Source: Fimbriimonadales bacterium
GTDB lineage: Bacteria > Armatimonadota > Fimbriimonadia > Fimbriimonadales > GBS-DC
Direction of reading: 5' to 3'
NCBI GenBank assembly: GCA_025998675.1
Contig: AP024673.1
Span: forward strand, 1,329,221 to 1,393,220
DNA length: 64,000 bases
Below, one piece after another: positions 23,810-31,922 of this stretch (position 1 is the first letter of the stretch; every line of letters starts with the position of its first letter). A program made the translations under genes and the position numbers. A model generated the notes under the pieces. It made no database searches and was not told the origin of the DNA. It worked only from the letters and a program-made list of their open reading frames with translations.

Positions 23810-26152
23810 TTATCTGCCGCGAAACAGCACAATCGTGACGCCCTCGCCGCCGTCGCCGATGGGGGCGGGGTGGTACTGACGCACCTGCGGGTGGGTTTTG
23901 AGGTAGGCGTGAACCATCGCTCGCAGCGCGCCTGTGCCCTTGCCGTGATTGATGCGCACGCTGTTGTAGCCCGCCAGTAGCGCGTCGTCGAGGTACTTCT
24001 CCAGCAGGGGCTGGGCGTCCTCGACGCGCATGCCGTGCAGGTCCAGCTCCATCGGCACGGGCTGGGGCGGGCGCGGTTTTGTGTAGCGCGTCGGAGGGGA
24101 CTTCGGGGGCGCGTCGGGCAGCGGTTCAAGGTCGCTCAGCGGGAACTCGGAGCGGAGCTTGCCCACAAAGACGGAGACCCTGCCGTCGCGCGGCGCATCG
24201 GCGAGGGTGCCCTCTTTGTTGAGGCTGCGGATACGCACGCGCATCCCCTTTTGCCACTCGATGGGCTGACCGGGAGAGGGCGGCGCGGCGGCGCGTTCGT
24301 TCTGGGCGCGCGCCTGCGTGATGAGCGTCGTCAGTTGCTCGCGCAGCTGGGCGGTCTGCTTGCTCTCGCGGGGCGCCTGGCGCAGCTGGCGCAGGATTTG
24401 CTCCGCCTCCGCGCGGATTTGCGCCAGCGCGTATTCCTGCTCCTGCTGCAGGCGTTGTTTGTAGGTCTGTTTGTCCTGTTCCAGCGCGGCGCGTTCGGCG
24501 TTGAGGCGCGCCTCGCGCTCGTCCAGCGCGCGCAGGCGCGTGCGCCACTCGGTTTCGGCAGCCTCGGCGTTGCGGCGGGCGCGTTCCAGCTCCTGAATCA
24601 TCTCGGTCAGGGTGGCTTCCTGCACGCCCAGCGACTCGGTCGCGAGGCGCGCCACGCGCTCCGGCAGTCCCAGTCGTCGGGCAATCTCGATGGCGTGGCT
24701 TGCGCCCGGCGCGCCCATCAGCAGGCGGTAGGTGGGCTGCAGGGTTTCGAGGTCGAACTCCATCGCCGCGTTAATCAGCTGCGGGTGGCGGTAGGCGAAC
24801 GCTTTTAGCTCGCCGTAGTGGGTGGTGGCGACCACACGCGCCTCGCGCTCCAGCAGCGTCTGCAGGATGGCGCGCGCCAGCGCCGCGCCTTCGGTGGGGT
24901 CTGTACCTGCGCCAAGTTCATCCAGCAGCACAAGGCTATGCCGCCCCGCCTGCGTCAGGTAGCGGATGATATGGCGCAGATGCCCCGAAAAGGTGGAGAG
25001 CGATTGCTGCAGGCTCTGCTCGTCGCCAATATCGGCGTAAATCCCGTTCGGGATGGCGATTCGCGAGCCTTCGCGGGCGGGGATGTGCAGCCCCAGCAGG
25101 GTCATCAGCGTCAGCAGCCCCAGCGTCTTCAGGCTCACGGTCTTGCCGCCCGTGTTGGGACCCGTAATCAGCACGCCGAGCCACTCGCGCCCCAGCTCGA
25201 GGTCGATAGGCTGTACCTGCGCGCGAGGAATCATCGGATGGCGCGCCTTGCGCAGTTTCCATTCGCCTTGCGTGTTCAGCGCGGGCATCGTGCAGTCCCA
25301 GTCGAGCGCGAGCCTGCCTGCGGCGAGCGCGGCGTCGAGCTGCGTGAGCGCGTCGAGCGTCTCGCGCAGGGCGTCCATCTCGGCTTCGACGGCTCGCGAG
25401 AGACCGTACAGGATGGCGTCGATTTCCTCCCGTTCGGCGGCTTGCAGTTCGCGCAGGCGGTTGCCCAGCTCAATCAGCGGCTCTGGCTCGATAAAGAGCG
25501 TCGCGCCGCTCGCGCTGGCGTCGTGGACGATTCCCTTGACGCGCCCGCGCGAGTCGCTGCGCACAGGCAGGCAGTAGCGTCCGCCTCGAATCGTGTAGTG
25601 CGGCTCCTGCAGGGCGTCGCGCAGGGCGTGAATCAGTCGCTGGAGTTCCTCGCTGATGCGTCGGTGCAGGCGTTGCTGGTCGCGGCGCAGTTGCGCAAGC
25701 CGCTCGCTGGCGGTATCCAGCACCTCGCCCGACGGCGCGATGCACTGTCCAATTTGTTTCTCCAGCGCGCTGAGCGTGTGCAGGCGTTCGGCATGCTGGG
25801 CGAGGGTGGGGTAGCGCTCCGCGCGGGGCAGCAGGTGGCTCTTGTAGAGGCGCGCAGTGTGCAGGAGCTGTTGTACGCTGAGCAGCTCTTCGGGGCTGAG
25901 CGCGCCGCCTTTCTCGGCTTTCAGGAGCGCGGGGCGCGGTTCGAACCCGCGCACGGGGGGCGGCGGCTCGCGCTGGAGCAGGCGCACGGCGTCGTCGGTC
26001 TCCTGCAGGCGCAGGGCAATCAGCGTCTCGTCGCGGCTCAACTCGCGTGCAAGCGCATGCTCGCGCCCGAAGGGCGTATCGGCGCGTTTCGCCCACTCCT
26101 GACGCACATAGTCCAGCTCCAGTACCTGCAGCGTGTGCGCGTCCCACTCCAT
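23810..26152 (-). CDS. mutS2: Endonuclease MutS2
   Basis: 780 residues. The MutS-like core has the Walker A GPNTGGKT (331-338) and a downstream ABC signature region with DELGAGTDPTEG; a long coiled coil (about 520-620, rich in EREARLNAERAALEQDK) leads to the C-terminal Smr nuclease domain (about 706-780) starting MELDLHGMRVEDA and containing INHGKGTGALR. MutS2 limits homologous recombination and in some bacteria rescues collided ribosomes. The start is ATG 26152: a GGTACAAT box ends 8 bases before it, and the upstream ATG 26176 would lie before the promoter box. Confidence 0.95.
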   Translation of the reverse strand: MEWDAHTLQVLELDYVRQEWAKRADTPFGREHALARELSRDETLIALRLQETDDAVRLLQREPPPPVRGFEPRPALLKAEKGGALSPEELLSVQQLLHTARLYKSHLLPRAERYPTLAQHAERLHTLSALEKQIGQCIAPSGEVLDTASERLAQLRRDQQRLHRRISEELQRLIHALRDALQEPHYTIRGGRYCLPVRSDSRGRVKGIVHDASASGATLFIEPEPLIELGNRLRELQAAEREEIDAILYGLSRAVEAEMDALRETLDALTQLDAALAAGRLALDWDCTMPALNTQGEWKLRKARHPMIPRAQVQPIDLELGREWLGVLITGPNTGGKTVSLKTLGLLTLMTLLGLHIPAREGSRIAIPNGIYADIGDEQSLQQSLSTFSGHLRHIIRYLTQAGRHSLVLLDELGAGTDPTEGAALARAILQTLLEREARVVATTHYGELKAFAYRHPQLINAAMEFDLETLQPTYRLLMGAPGASHAIEIARRLGLPERVARLATESLGVQEATLTEMIQELERARRNAEAAETEWRTRLRALDEREARLNAERAALEQDKQTYKQRLQQEQEYALAQIRAEAEQILRQLRQAPRESKQTAQLREQLTTLITQARAQNERAAAPPSPGQPIEWQKGMRVRIRSLNKEGTLADAPRDGRVSVFVGKLRSEFPLSDLEPLPDAPPKSPPTRYTKPRPPQPVPMELDLHGMRVEDAQPLLEKYLDDALLAGYNSVRINHGKGTGALRAMVHAYLKTHPQVRQYHPAPIGDGGEGVTIVLFRGR

Positions 26153-26168
26153 CGGCAGGGATTGTACC
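26153..26168 (-). promoter_or_regulatory. GG-extended -10, leaderless start of mutS2
   Basis: GGTACAAT (TACAAT at 26161-26166), 8 bases before the ATG. Confidence 0.65.
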
Positions 26169-26191
26169 TGTTGCATGCGGGCGTGCAGGGG

Positions 26192-27154
26192 CTATTGAAC
26201 GGGCACGATAAAGATTTCGCGCTGCTCGTTAGTAATCACAATGCGGGTATCGTCCACCCACTCAAGGGCTTCGCACTGCTTGCCGTTGCGGATGGGGATT
26301 CGGCGCGCCCTGCCCTGCGAGAAGAATCGGTCGCCGCGCGCGGGTCGCTCAAAGAGCCAGAGAACCTGCTGCGGCGCCTGACACAGCACGGCGAGCGTGC
26401 GTCCATCGGGCGACATCGCCGCCGCCGTGACCCAGCCGCCCAGGTCGCTGTGCGAATCGACCTTCGTGAGGAAGTTCACGCGGTCGGTATGCATCGTGTC
26501 CAGCCGATAGAGGTTCGCGCTCGGCTCGGGCGTGCTGAGCTGGCGCGGCGCACGGTGCTTGGTGATGAAATAGAGCTTGCCCCTGTAAACGAATACCGCC
26601 TCGCAGTCGTAATGCCACTGCTCGTCGGGGAACGCCTTCTGGTCGGGATAGGCGATGGGGATTCGTTGGAGCGCGTGCGCCTGCAGGGTCGCTTCGGGGT
26701 TCGGCTCCTTGACCACATAGACCGCCAGGTCGCGCCGCGCGTTGCCGTTGTTGCCCACATCGGCGATATAGAGCGTGTCGCCGTCGATGGCGATGTCTTC
26801 CCAGTCGATGTTGACCGCGCCCTCAATCTGGACGCCCTCGTACACGACGGAGGGGTCTTCGGGGCGGTCGGACGAGTCGCGGCGGGAGACAAACGGCGGG
26901 ACGACCACGCTCCCGTCGAGTCGGATGGGGAAGATGCGCGCGCGGTCGCCGCTGTCGTTGTGAACCCAGTAGACTCCTGCATAGGCGCGGCTGCGGGCAA
27001 TCCCGCTCATCTCGTCGATGGGTTTATGCGAGATAGTCGCCTGGGGCTTGAGTTCGAGGGCGTCCTGTCGCGCCGTGCCCGTCGCTGGCAGGTACAGCGC
27101 GGCGACAGACAACCCCGCCGCAACTCCCACCAGCCAACCGTAGAGCCGTCGCAT
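26192..27154 (-). CDS. Secreted beta-propeller-like protein
   Basis: 320 residues. N-terminal signal or anchor MRRLYGWLVGVAAGLSVAAL. The rest is a repetitive beta-strand pattern with propeller-like turns (VYWVHNDSGDRARIFPIRLD, NIDWEDIAIDGDTLYIADVG, AAAMSPDGRTLAVL, RIVITNEQREIFIV). NxDWEDIA-DGDTLYIADxGNN recurs in esterase-like-phytase/strictosidine-synthase-type propellers, so a six- or seven-bladed fold is likely; ligand unknown. The start follows GGCACAAT by 7 bases and lacks a ribosome site. It ends 39 bp before the mutS2 start. Confidence 0.7.
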   Translation of the reverse strand: MRRLYGWLVGVAAGLSVAALYLPATGTARQDALELKPQATISHKPIDEMSGIARSRAYAGVYWVHNDSGDRARIFPIRLDGSVVVPPFVSRRDSSDRPEDPSVVYEGVQIEGAVNIDWEDIAIDGDTLYIADVGNNGNARRDLAVYVVKEPNPEATLQAHALQRIPIAYPDQKAFPDEQWHYDCEAVFVYRGKLYFITKHRAPRQLSTPEPSANLYRLDTMHTDRVNFLTKVDSHSDLGGWVTAAAMSPDGRTLAVLCQAPQQVLWLFERPARGDRFFSQGRARRIPIRNGKQCEALEWVDDTRIVITNEQREIFIVPVQ

Positions 27155-27169
27155 CGTCAGAATTGTGCC
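27155..27169 (-). promoter_or_regulatory. GG-extended -10-like box of the propeller gene
   Basis: GGCACAAT (CACAAT at 27162-27167), 7 bases before the ATG; first position deviates from TAnnnT. Confidence 0.45.
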
Positions 27170-27225
27170 ACACATGAGTTTAAATTGCGGTTAAGTCTGC
27201 GCGCGCCGACGGAAGACAGGTACCA

Positions 27226-27429
27226 TTACCAGCCGCACACGAGCAGCAGGCTCGCGCCCAGAATCAGACACCATGCGGCTGTCGCTGCAGCGCCCATACG
27301 CCATGGAAACTCCAGCCGCGTCAGTAGACGCCATTTCCAGCGGTGATGGGGAAACTGTACCCCAATCGCCGCCTCCATCAGATACAAAAGACCGATTGCC
27401 AGACACATCAGCGCCAAGATTCGGCACAT
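27226..27429 (-). CDS. Small two-pass membrane protein
   Basis: 67 residues: ILALMCLAIGLLYLMEAAIG, a basic middle (HHRWKWRLLTRLEFPWRM) and GAAATAAWCLILGASLLLVC. GAGGGA lies 7-12 bases before the ATG. A hydrophobic hairpin with basic loop; no family recognised. Another frame over the same DNA (78 codons) lacks the membrane pattern and a good start. Confidence 0.55.
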   Translation of the reverse strand: MCRILALMCLAIGLLYLMEAAIGVQFPHHRWKWRLLTRLEFPWRMGAAATAAWCLILGASLLLVCGW

Positions 27430-27639
27430 CTATCTTCCCTCCCCAGCGCGGTAGCGTGAGTTATATACCCGATTGAGCGCGCGTTCGCGCACTGTATCCG
27501 TAAACACACTGAAACCCACCGCACTATCGACTCGTCAAAATACTGGCAGTTTCTAACCAGCGACACGGGTTGGAGACGCCAACCTTTGCGGGGTAAAGGT
27601 TCCTGCACAGGAGCATTTCACTAAGGAGGTGGATGATCG

Positions 27640-28824
27640 ATGCGAGGAAGTTTTCGGTGGGCGCTGGTGAGCGCATGGGTATTCGTGGCGACCGCGGGAT
27701 GGTCGCAATCGCTGACATGGCTGGGCGTGCTTCCGGGCGGCAATTACAGCCGGGCGCATGCCGTCTCCGCTGACGGCGCCGTTGTGGTGGGCGTATCGAC
27801 GACAGGCAGTGGCGAACGCGCCTTCCGCTGGACGCGCGAGACGGGAATGGTCGATCTTGGGACCTTCGGCGGCAACCGCGCCGAGGCGTTCGGCGTTTCG
27901 GCAGACGGGACGGTGGTCGTGGGCTATGCCTATGATAGCAGCAATACCGACCGCGCCTTCCGCTGGACGCCCCAGACAGGCTTGCAGCAACTGGTCTTCG
28001 GCGTCGGGCAGAGCATGGCGACGGGGGTCTCGGCGGACGGCGCGGTGATTGCGGGCTGGGGCTCTACAGGCGCGTTTCTCTGGACGCCCAGCGCAGGCGC
28101 CGTCCCACTGGATGCGCCGCTGGATGGCTTATACGGTCTCGGAGTCTCTGCCGATGGGTCTACCGTCGTCGGCTCGGTTCGGCAAACCTTCTCGCGTCAG
28201 GCGGCGCGCTGGACACGCGAGGCAGGGCTGGAGTTGCTGGGCGCGTTCTCCGGGAGCAACACCCACGCGTTCGCCGCATCGGCGGATGGCTCCGTGGTCG
28301 TGGGACGTGTGGACACTCCGAATGGCTGGTGGCAGCCGTTCCGCTGGACGCGCGAGACGGGCATGGTCGGGCTGGGCACGCTGGGCGGCAATACGGGTAC
28401 GGCGTTCGGCGTGTCGGGCGACGGCTCGGTTATTGTGGGAGTCTCCCCAGCATTTGGTAATAGTCCAACCGCCTTCCGCTGGACGCCCACAGGCGGCATG
28501 GAAAACCTCAACAGCACCTACGCCAACCTGCTCACTGGTCTCTCCTACCTTACTGTGGCGCGAGCCGTCTCCCCCGACGGGCGCTACATCGTGGGTGTGG
28601 GCTTCAACAGCGCGACCGAGCGCACCGAGGCGTTCCTGCTGGATACGGGCTTCCCCCTGCGCGGCGATGTGAACCGCGACGGATGCGTCGATGACGCGGA
28701 CCTGCTGGCGGTACTGCTGGCGTTCGGCGAGAGCGGCTACCGCGCCGAGGACATCGACTGGAACGGCGCCATCGACGACAGCGACCTCCTGCAGGTGCTG
28801 TTCCACTTCGGGAGCGGGTGCTAA
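27640..28824 (+). CDS. Secreted HAF-repeat protein with dockerin-like tail
   Basis: 394 residues. Signal peptide MRGSFRWALVSAWVFVATAGWSQ. Residues 25-340 are seven or so HAF-type repeats of the form AFRWTRETGMVDLGT-FGGN-AFGVSADGTVVVG, a beta-propeller-like extracellular repeat. Residues 342-394 carry a dockerin-type pair (GDVNRDGCVDDADLLAVL; IDWNGAIDDSDLLQVL) ending FHFGSGC; the second repeat has lost one Asp. AAGGAGG precedes the ATG. Shares its tail with the protein at 19438, suggesting a common anchoring or assembly system. Confidence 0.85.
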   Translation: MRGSFRWALVSAWVFVATAGWSQSLTWLGVLPGGNYSRAHAVSADGAVVVGVSTTGSGERAFRWTRETGMVDLGTFGGNRAEAFGVSADGTVVVGYAYDSSNTDRAFRWTPQTGLQQLVFGVGQSMATGVSADGAVIAGWGSTGAFLWTPSAGAVPLDAPLDGLYGLGVSADGSTVVGSVRQTFSRQAARWTREAGLELLGAFSGSNTHAFAASADGSVVVGRVDTPNGWWQPFRWTRETGMVGLGTLGGNTGTAFGVSGDGSVIVGVSPAFGNSPTAFRWTPTGGMENLNSTYANLLTGLSYLTVARAVSPDGRYIVGVGFNSATERTEAFLLDTGFPLRGDVNRDGCVDDADLLAVLLAFGESGYRAEDIDWNGAIDDSDLLQVLFHFGSGC

Positions 28825-28830
28825 GTGATT

Positions 28831-28860
28831 GTCGGGGCGCGCCGTCGTGCGCGCCCCGAC
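28831..28860. terminator. Bidirectional hairpin between convergent genes
   Basis: Perfect 12-bp stem 28831-28842/28849-28860 around CGTCGT in the 41-bp gap between the HAF gene and the SpoIIM-like gene. Confidence 0.65.
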
Positions 28861-28865
28861 GCCCC

Positions 28866-29828
28866 TCAACGCTCTGCCTCGCGCACGCCCAGAAGGTAGC
28901 CCAGTAGCGCAACCAGCGCCACCGTGCCCCACAGGAACTTCGTCCAGCTGGGGAAGGCGTAGAACGAGAAGAACGCCTCCGTGAACGCCGCGATAAGAAT
29001 CAGCATCAGGGAGCCTGCCAGTATCAAAAAAGCATCGGGCGCGACCTGACGCACCGCCTCCGAGCGTGTGAAGTCGCCCGGCGCAATCATCGCGCGCCCC
29101 AGCATCAGCCCCGCGCCCCCACACAGAAACACCGCGCCCAGCTCCGGCACGCCGTGCGGATAGATGGAGACCAGCAGGAAGCCCAGCTTGCCCACATGGT
29201 ACATCTCGCCCGCCAGCGTGCCCAGCAGAAAGCCGTTCGTCATCAGCAGGTAGACCGTCGGTATCCCCCAGAACACCCCCAGCCCGAAGGCGAGCATCGC
29301 CACGCGCGAGTTGTTCACGAAGTAGAAACTGCTCATGATGGACGCCATGCCCGTCTCGCCGGGTTGCCGCTGTACGCCCGATTTCCACTGCTCGAACACG
29401 GGGCGCCACTGGGGGCTGACGAGCGCGTCGGCGACGGCGGGATTGGCGACAATCATCAGGAACGGGATGAGCGCGCCCAGCAGGGTGAGCGCAATCGCCG
29501 TCCACACATAGCCTGCCCGCCGACGCACGGCGGCGGGAAAACCGTACCAGAAGTGTCGCAGCGCGCTGCGCATGCTGCCCCGCCGCGCGCGGTACAGCAA
29601 GCCGTGCGCCCGCCCCATCAGCGCGTTCAGGTACTCCACCACACGGGCGTCCGCGCCCTGCTGCCGCGCATACGCCAGATCCGCCGCCGTCTGACGATAG
29701 AGCCTGCCCAGCTCGTCCAGCGCGGCGCGATCGAGACCCTTGCCGCCCGACCACTGGAGCGCGTCCAGCAGCTGCTCGAACCGCTCCCAGCGCGGCTGGC
29801 GACGCTCCACGAACCGACGCACATTCAC
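28866..29828 (-). CDS. SpoIIM/DUF95-like integral membrane protein
   Basis: 320 residues. A basic, helical N-terminal third (QPRWERFEQLLDALQWS, RLYRQTAADLAYARQQ) is followed by about five membrane segments (AIALTLLGALIPFLMIVA, MLAFGLGVFWGIPTVYLLM, FLLVSIYPHGVPELGAVFL, LILAGSLMLILIAAF, WGTVALVALLGYLL). The IxPHGxxE motif in YPHGVPELG is characteristic of the stage II sporulation protein M family, which in non-sporulating bacteria is widespread and of unknown function. The GTG start follows TATAAT by six bases; longer upstream frames would run into the divergent gene. Confidence 0.85.
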   Translation of the reverse strand: MNVRRFVERRQPRWERFEQLLDALQWSGGKGLDRAALDELGRLYRQTAADLAYARQQGADARVVEYLNALMGRAHGLLYRARRGSMRSALRHFWYGFPAAVRRRAGYVWTAIALTLLGALIPFLMIVANPAVADALVSPQWRPVFEQWKSGVQRQPGETGMASIMSSFYFVNNSRVAMLAFGLGVFWGIPTVYLLMTNGFLLGTLAGEMYHVGKLGFLLVSIYPHGVPELGAVFLCGGAGLMLGRAMIAPGDFTRSEAVRQVAPDAFLILAGSLMLILIAAFTEAFFSFYAFPSWTKFLWGTVALVALLGYLLGVREAER

Positions 29829-29842
29829 GCCACGATTATACC
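29829..29842 (-). promoter_or_regulatory. GG-extended -10, leaderless start of the SpoIIM-like gene
   Basis: GGTATAAT (TATAAT at 29835-29840), 6 bases before the GTG. Confidence 0.7.
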
Positions 29843-29846
29843 GTCG

Positions 29847-29861
29847 GGTAGAATCGCGCCT
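29847..29861 (+). promoter_or_regulatory. GG-extended -10, leaderless start of the flavin reductase gene
   Basis: GGTAGAAT (TAGAAT at 29849-29854), 7 bases before the ATG. Its box lies 8 bases from the divergent one. Confidence 0.65.
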
Positions 29862-30365
29862 ATGCAACCCCTGACCCAGATTGACCGCGACGCATGGCGG
29901 TTTATCAACTCCGTGAGTATCGTGACCGTCTCGGTGAACGGCGTGGTGAACGCGATGAGCGCGGAATGGTGCGCGCCCGTATCGCTCAAGCCGCCGCTGA
30001 TTGGCGTGTTCGTCGGCGAGGAACGCTACACACGCGGGCTGATTGAGCAGGCGACCACTTTCGGCGTCAGCCTGATTGCCGAAGAGCAGGCGTGGATTGG
30101 GCGCGTCTGCGGCAGACACTCCGGCAGCGAAGTGGACAAAATCCGCGCGTTCCAGATTCCGACCGAGCCTGCGATGTATATCGATGCGCCGCTGATTGCA
30201 GGCGCGGCGGCGCAGTTCGAGTGTCGCGTGCTGGATCGGCGCGTCTATGGGAGCCACATGCTCATCGTCGGCGAGCCGCTGCGCGCCGTCGGCGACCCTG
30301 CCAGACGCGCCATCGCCTACTCACGCGGGCGATTCTACAGGCTGGGCGAGGAGATTGAGGGTTAA
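29862..30365 (+). CDS. Flavin reductase-like protein (FMN-binding split barrel)
   Basis: 167 residues. The order of motifs fits the flavin reductase-like split barrel: VSIVTVSVNGVVNAMSAEWCAPVSLKPPLIGVFV, then TRGLIEQATTFGVSLIAEEQ, then AQFECRVLDRRVYGSHMLIVGE. Family members bind FMN and reduce flavins with NAD(P)H or serve as the reductase component of monooxygenases; the substrate here cannot be told. Its stop codon TAA abuts the terminal repeat of the element at 30365. Confidence 0.88.
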   Translation: MQPLTQIDRDAWRFINSVSIVTVSVNGVVNAMSAEWCAPVSLKPPLIGVFVGEERYTRGLIEQATTFGVSLIAEEQAWIGRVCGRHSGSEVDKIRAFQIPTEPAMYIDAPLIAGAAAQFECRVLDRRVYGSHMLIVGEPLRAVGDPARRAIAYSRGRFYRLGEEIEG

Positions 30366-30584
30366 TACCAATCGGCCGATTATCTTTTGGCAGCGCATAT
30401 TCCCCTCACCCCCTTTGTCCCCCTCTCCCAACGGGTTGGGAGAGGGGGATAGCGCATCACGCGACGCTCGCACGACTCCCCTCTCCCGCCTGCGGGAGAG
30501 GGGCCGGGGGTGAGGGCTACAAAATGCGCGGTTCTTGTTGCATGCACAAGAGACAATTGCGAAGTCTGACGCGCCGATTGGTAT
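30365..30584. repeat. MITE-like element, TACCAATC family, copy 2 (composite interior)
   Basis: Ends ATACCAATCGGCC and GCGCCGATTGGTAT are inverted. Unlike the other copies, the centre holds two GC hairpins of the common CCCTCTCCC/GGGAGAGGG type: CCCCCTCTCCCAAC/GTTGGGAGAGGGGG (about 30419-30449) and CCCCTCTCCC/GGGAGAGGGG (about 30479-30504), enclosed by CCCTCACCCCC/GGGGGTGAGGG. It fills the whole gap between the two converging stops. Confidence 0.75.
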
Positions 30585-31366
30585 CAGGTATTGGGCGCGC
30601 CGCCCGGAATGCCCGACAAATCGCATGGCAGCGTGTAGGTGTCCACCTCGCCGCTGCTGCTGAACGAGCGTCCGGGAATCTTCGCATCGCGCCTGTACCA
30701 CTTCGCGTGCCCGTCCACGAAGTTGATGTTGATGCCGTCCTTGTGGCGCGGGTCGCCGGGGAAGTTGTCCCAGCCAAACGGTCCCACCGGGCGCGGGCAG
30801 CGCGGGTCAATCACCGGGTCGTTTGCCCGCTTGTAGACCGAGTCGAAGAACATCGTCGTGTTCACAGGCTCCTGAACCGCCGCCAGCGGCACGACGGGGT
30901 CGTCCGCGAACAGTCCGGGCGGCAGCGCAGGGTCCTGGAACAGCGCGAAGTTGGGCGCATACGAGGCATAGCGGAACACGCCGCTGGTGCGCAGCCCCAG
31001 CGTCGCCAGAATCGATTGCCAGTCAATGCCCGGACGGTTGGACGGACAGATGAGGATATCGATGTTTTTCATATAGGGCATCACGGCGTCGAACACCGTG
31101 AAGACCCGATCGTTGGAGCCGGGCTGCAGAATCGCGCGATCCATGCTGTACGCGCTCTGGGGGAACACCTCGTCATAGTCCTGCACATACGCAAGCGTCG
31201 CCAGCGCGAACTGGCGCAGGTTGCTCAAACACGAAGTCTGGCGCGCGCTCTCCCGCGCCTGAGCGAACACGGGAAACAGGATCGCCGCCAGGATGGCGAT
31301 AATCGCAATCACTACCAGCAACTCAATCAGCGTGAAGCCACGCCGTGCAAAGCCTACGGTTCTCAT
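30584..31366 (-). CDS. Prepilin-type N-terminal domain protein (DUF1559-like)
   Basis: 260 residues: [40 protein letters not shown], and late [18 protein letters not shown]. Closest in layout to the paralogue at 4507-5334. TATACT (31378-31383) ends 11 bases before the ATG and there is no ribosome site, so it is probably expressed with a very short or no leader. The TGA stop is contiguous with the terminal repeat of the adjacent element. Role as in other pseudopilin-like proteins, not known precisely. Confidence 0.87.
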   Translation of the reverse strand: MRTVGFARRGFTLIELLVVIAIIAILAAILFPVFAQARESARQTSCLSNLRQFALATLAYVQDYDEVFPQSAYSMDRAILQPGSNDRVFTVFDAVMPYMKNIDILICPSNRPGIDWQSILATLGLRTSGVFRYASYAPNFALFQDPALPPGLFADDPVVPLAAVQEPVNTTMFFDSVYKRANDPVIDPRCPRPVGPFGWDNFPGDPRHKDGININFVDGHAKWYRRDAKIPGRSFSSSGEVDTYTLPCDLSGIPGGAPNT

Positions 31367-31431
31367 AACGGGGGCAAAGTATACTGACCGTTAGGTTAAA
31401 AAAGTGTTATGGCTTGATGGCTCGTCGAATC

Positions 31432-31448
31432 GGGTATAACTTCTCCTG
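31432..31448 (+). promoter_or_regulatory. GG-extended -10, leaderless start of ribH
   Basis: GGGTATAAC (TATAAC at 31435-31440), 8 bases before the ATG. Confidence 0.65.
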
Positions 31449-31922
31449 ATGAGCCATTTTGAGGGCGCACTGAGCGCGACCGGGCTGCGGTTCGCCATCG
31501 TGGTGAGCCGCTACAACGAACTGATTACCGACCGCCTGAAGGAGGGCGCGATTCAGACCCTGCTTCGGCACGGCGCAGACCCGAACGCCATCGATACCTA
31601 CGCCGTACCGGGCAGCTGGGAGATTCCGCTGATTGCCCGCGAATGCGCCCAGTCGGGCGAGTACGACGCCGTGATTTGTCTGGGCGCGGTGCTGCAGGGC
31701 GAAACCAGCCACGCCCAGCACATCAGCAGCGCGGTCTGCTCCGCACTGATGCAAATCATGCTGGAGACGGGCAAGCCGATTGCGCTGGGTGTTTTGACCG
31801 ACGCCACTTTTGAGCAGGGGCTGGCGCGCGCGGGCGGCAAAATGGGCAACAAGGGCAGCGAAGCCGCGCTCAGCGCCATCGAGATGGCAAACCTATTACG
31901 CACGACAGGAGAGAGCCTATGA
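31449..31922 (+). CDS. ribH: 6,7-dimethyl-8-ribityllumazine synthase
   Basis: 157 residues, full length. Condenses 5-amino-6-ribitylaminouracil with 3,4-dihydroxy-2-butanone 4-phosphate, the penultimate riboflavin step; the enzyme forms 60-mer or pentamer shells. Motifs RFAIVVSRYNELITDRLKEG, VPGSWEIPL, GAVLQGETSHAQHIS, IALGVLTDATFEQ and NKGSEAALSAIEM are all present. Overlaps the M42 peptidase start by ATGA. No other rib genes nearby and no FMN riboswitch, consistent with a leaderless start. Confidence 0.96.
   Translation: MSHFEGALSATGLRFAIVVSRYNELITDRLKEGAIQTLLRHGADPNAIDTYAVPGSWEIPLIARECAQSGEYDAVICLGAVLQGETSHAQHISSAVCSALMQIMLETGKPIALGVLTDATFEQGLARAGGKMGNKGSEAALSAIEMANLLRTTGESL

Noticed and set aside
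24818-27346. 842-codon plus-strand frame opposite mutS2 and the propeller gene
   Set aside because: Spans two real genes on the other strand and reads as low-information Arg/Ala/Gly-rich sequence.
27541-27620. Riboswitch-like leader before the HAF-repeat gene
   Set aside because: A small hairpin (GGTTGG/CCAACC) is present, but I could not match it to any known aptamer; too little to claim.
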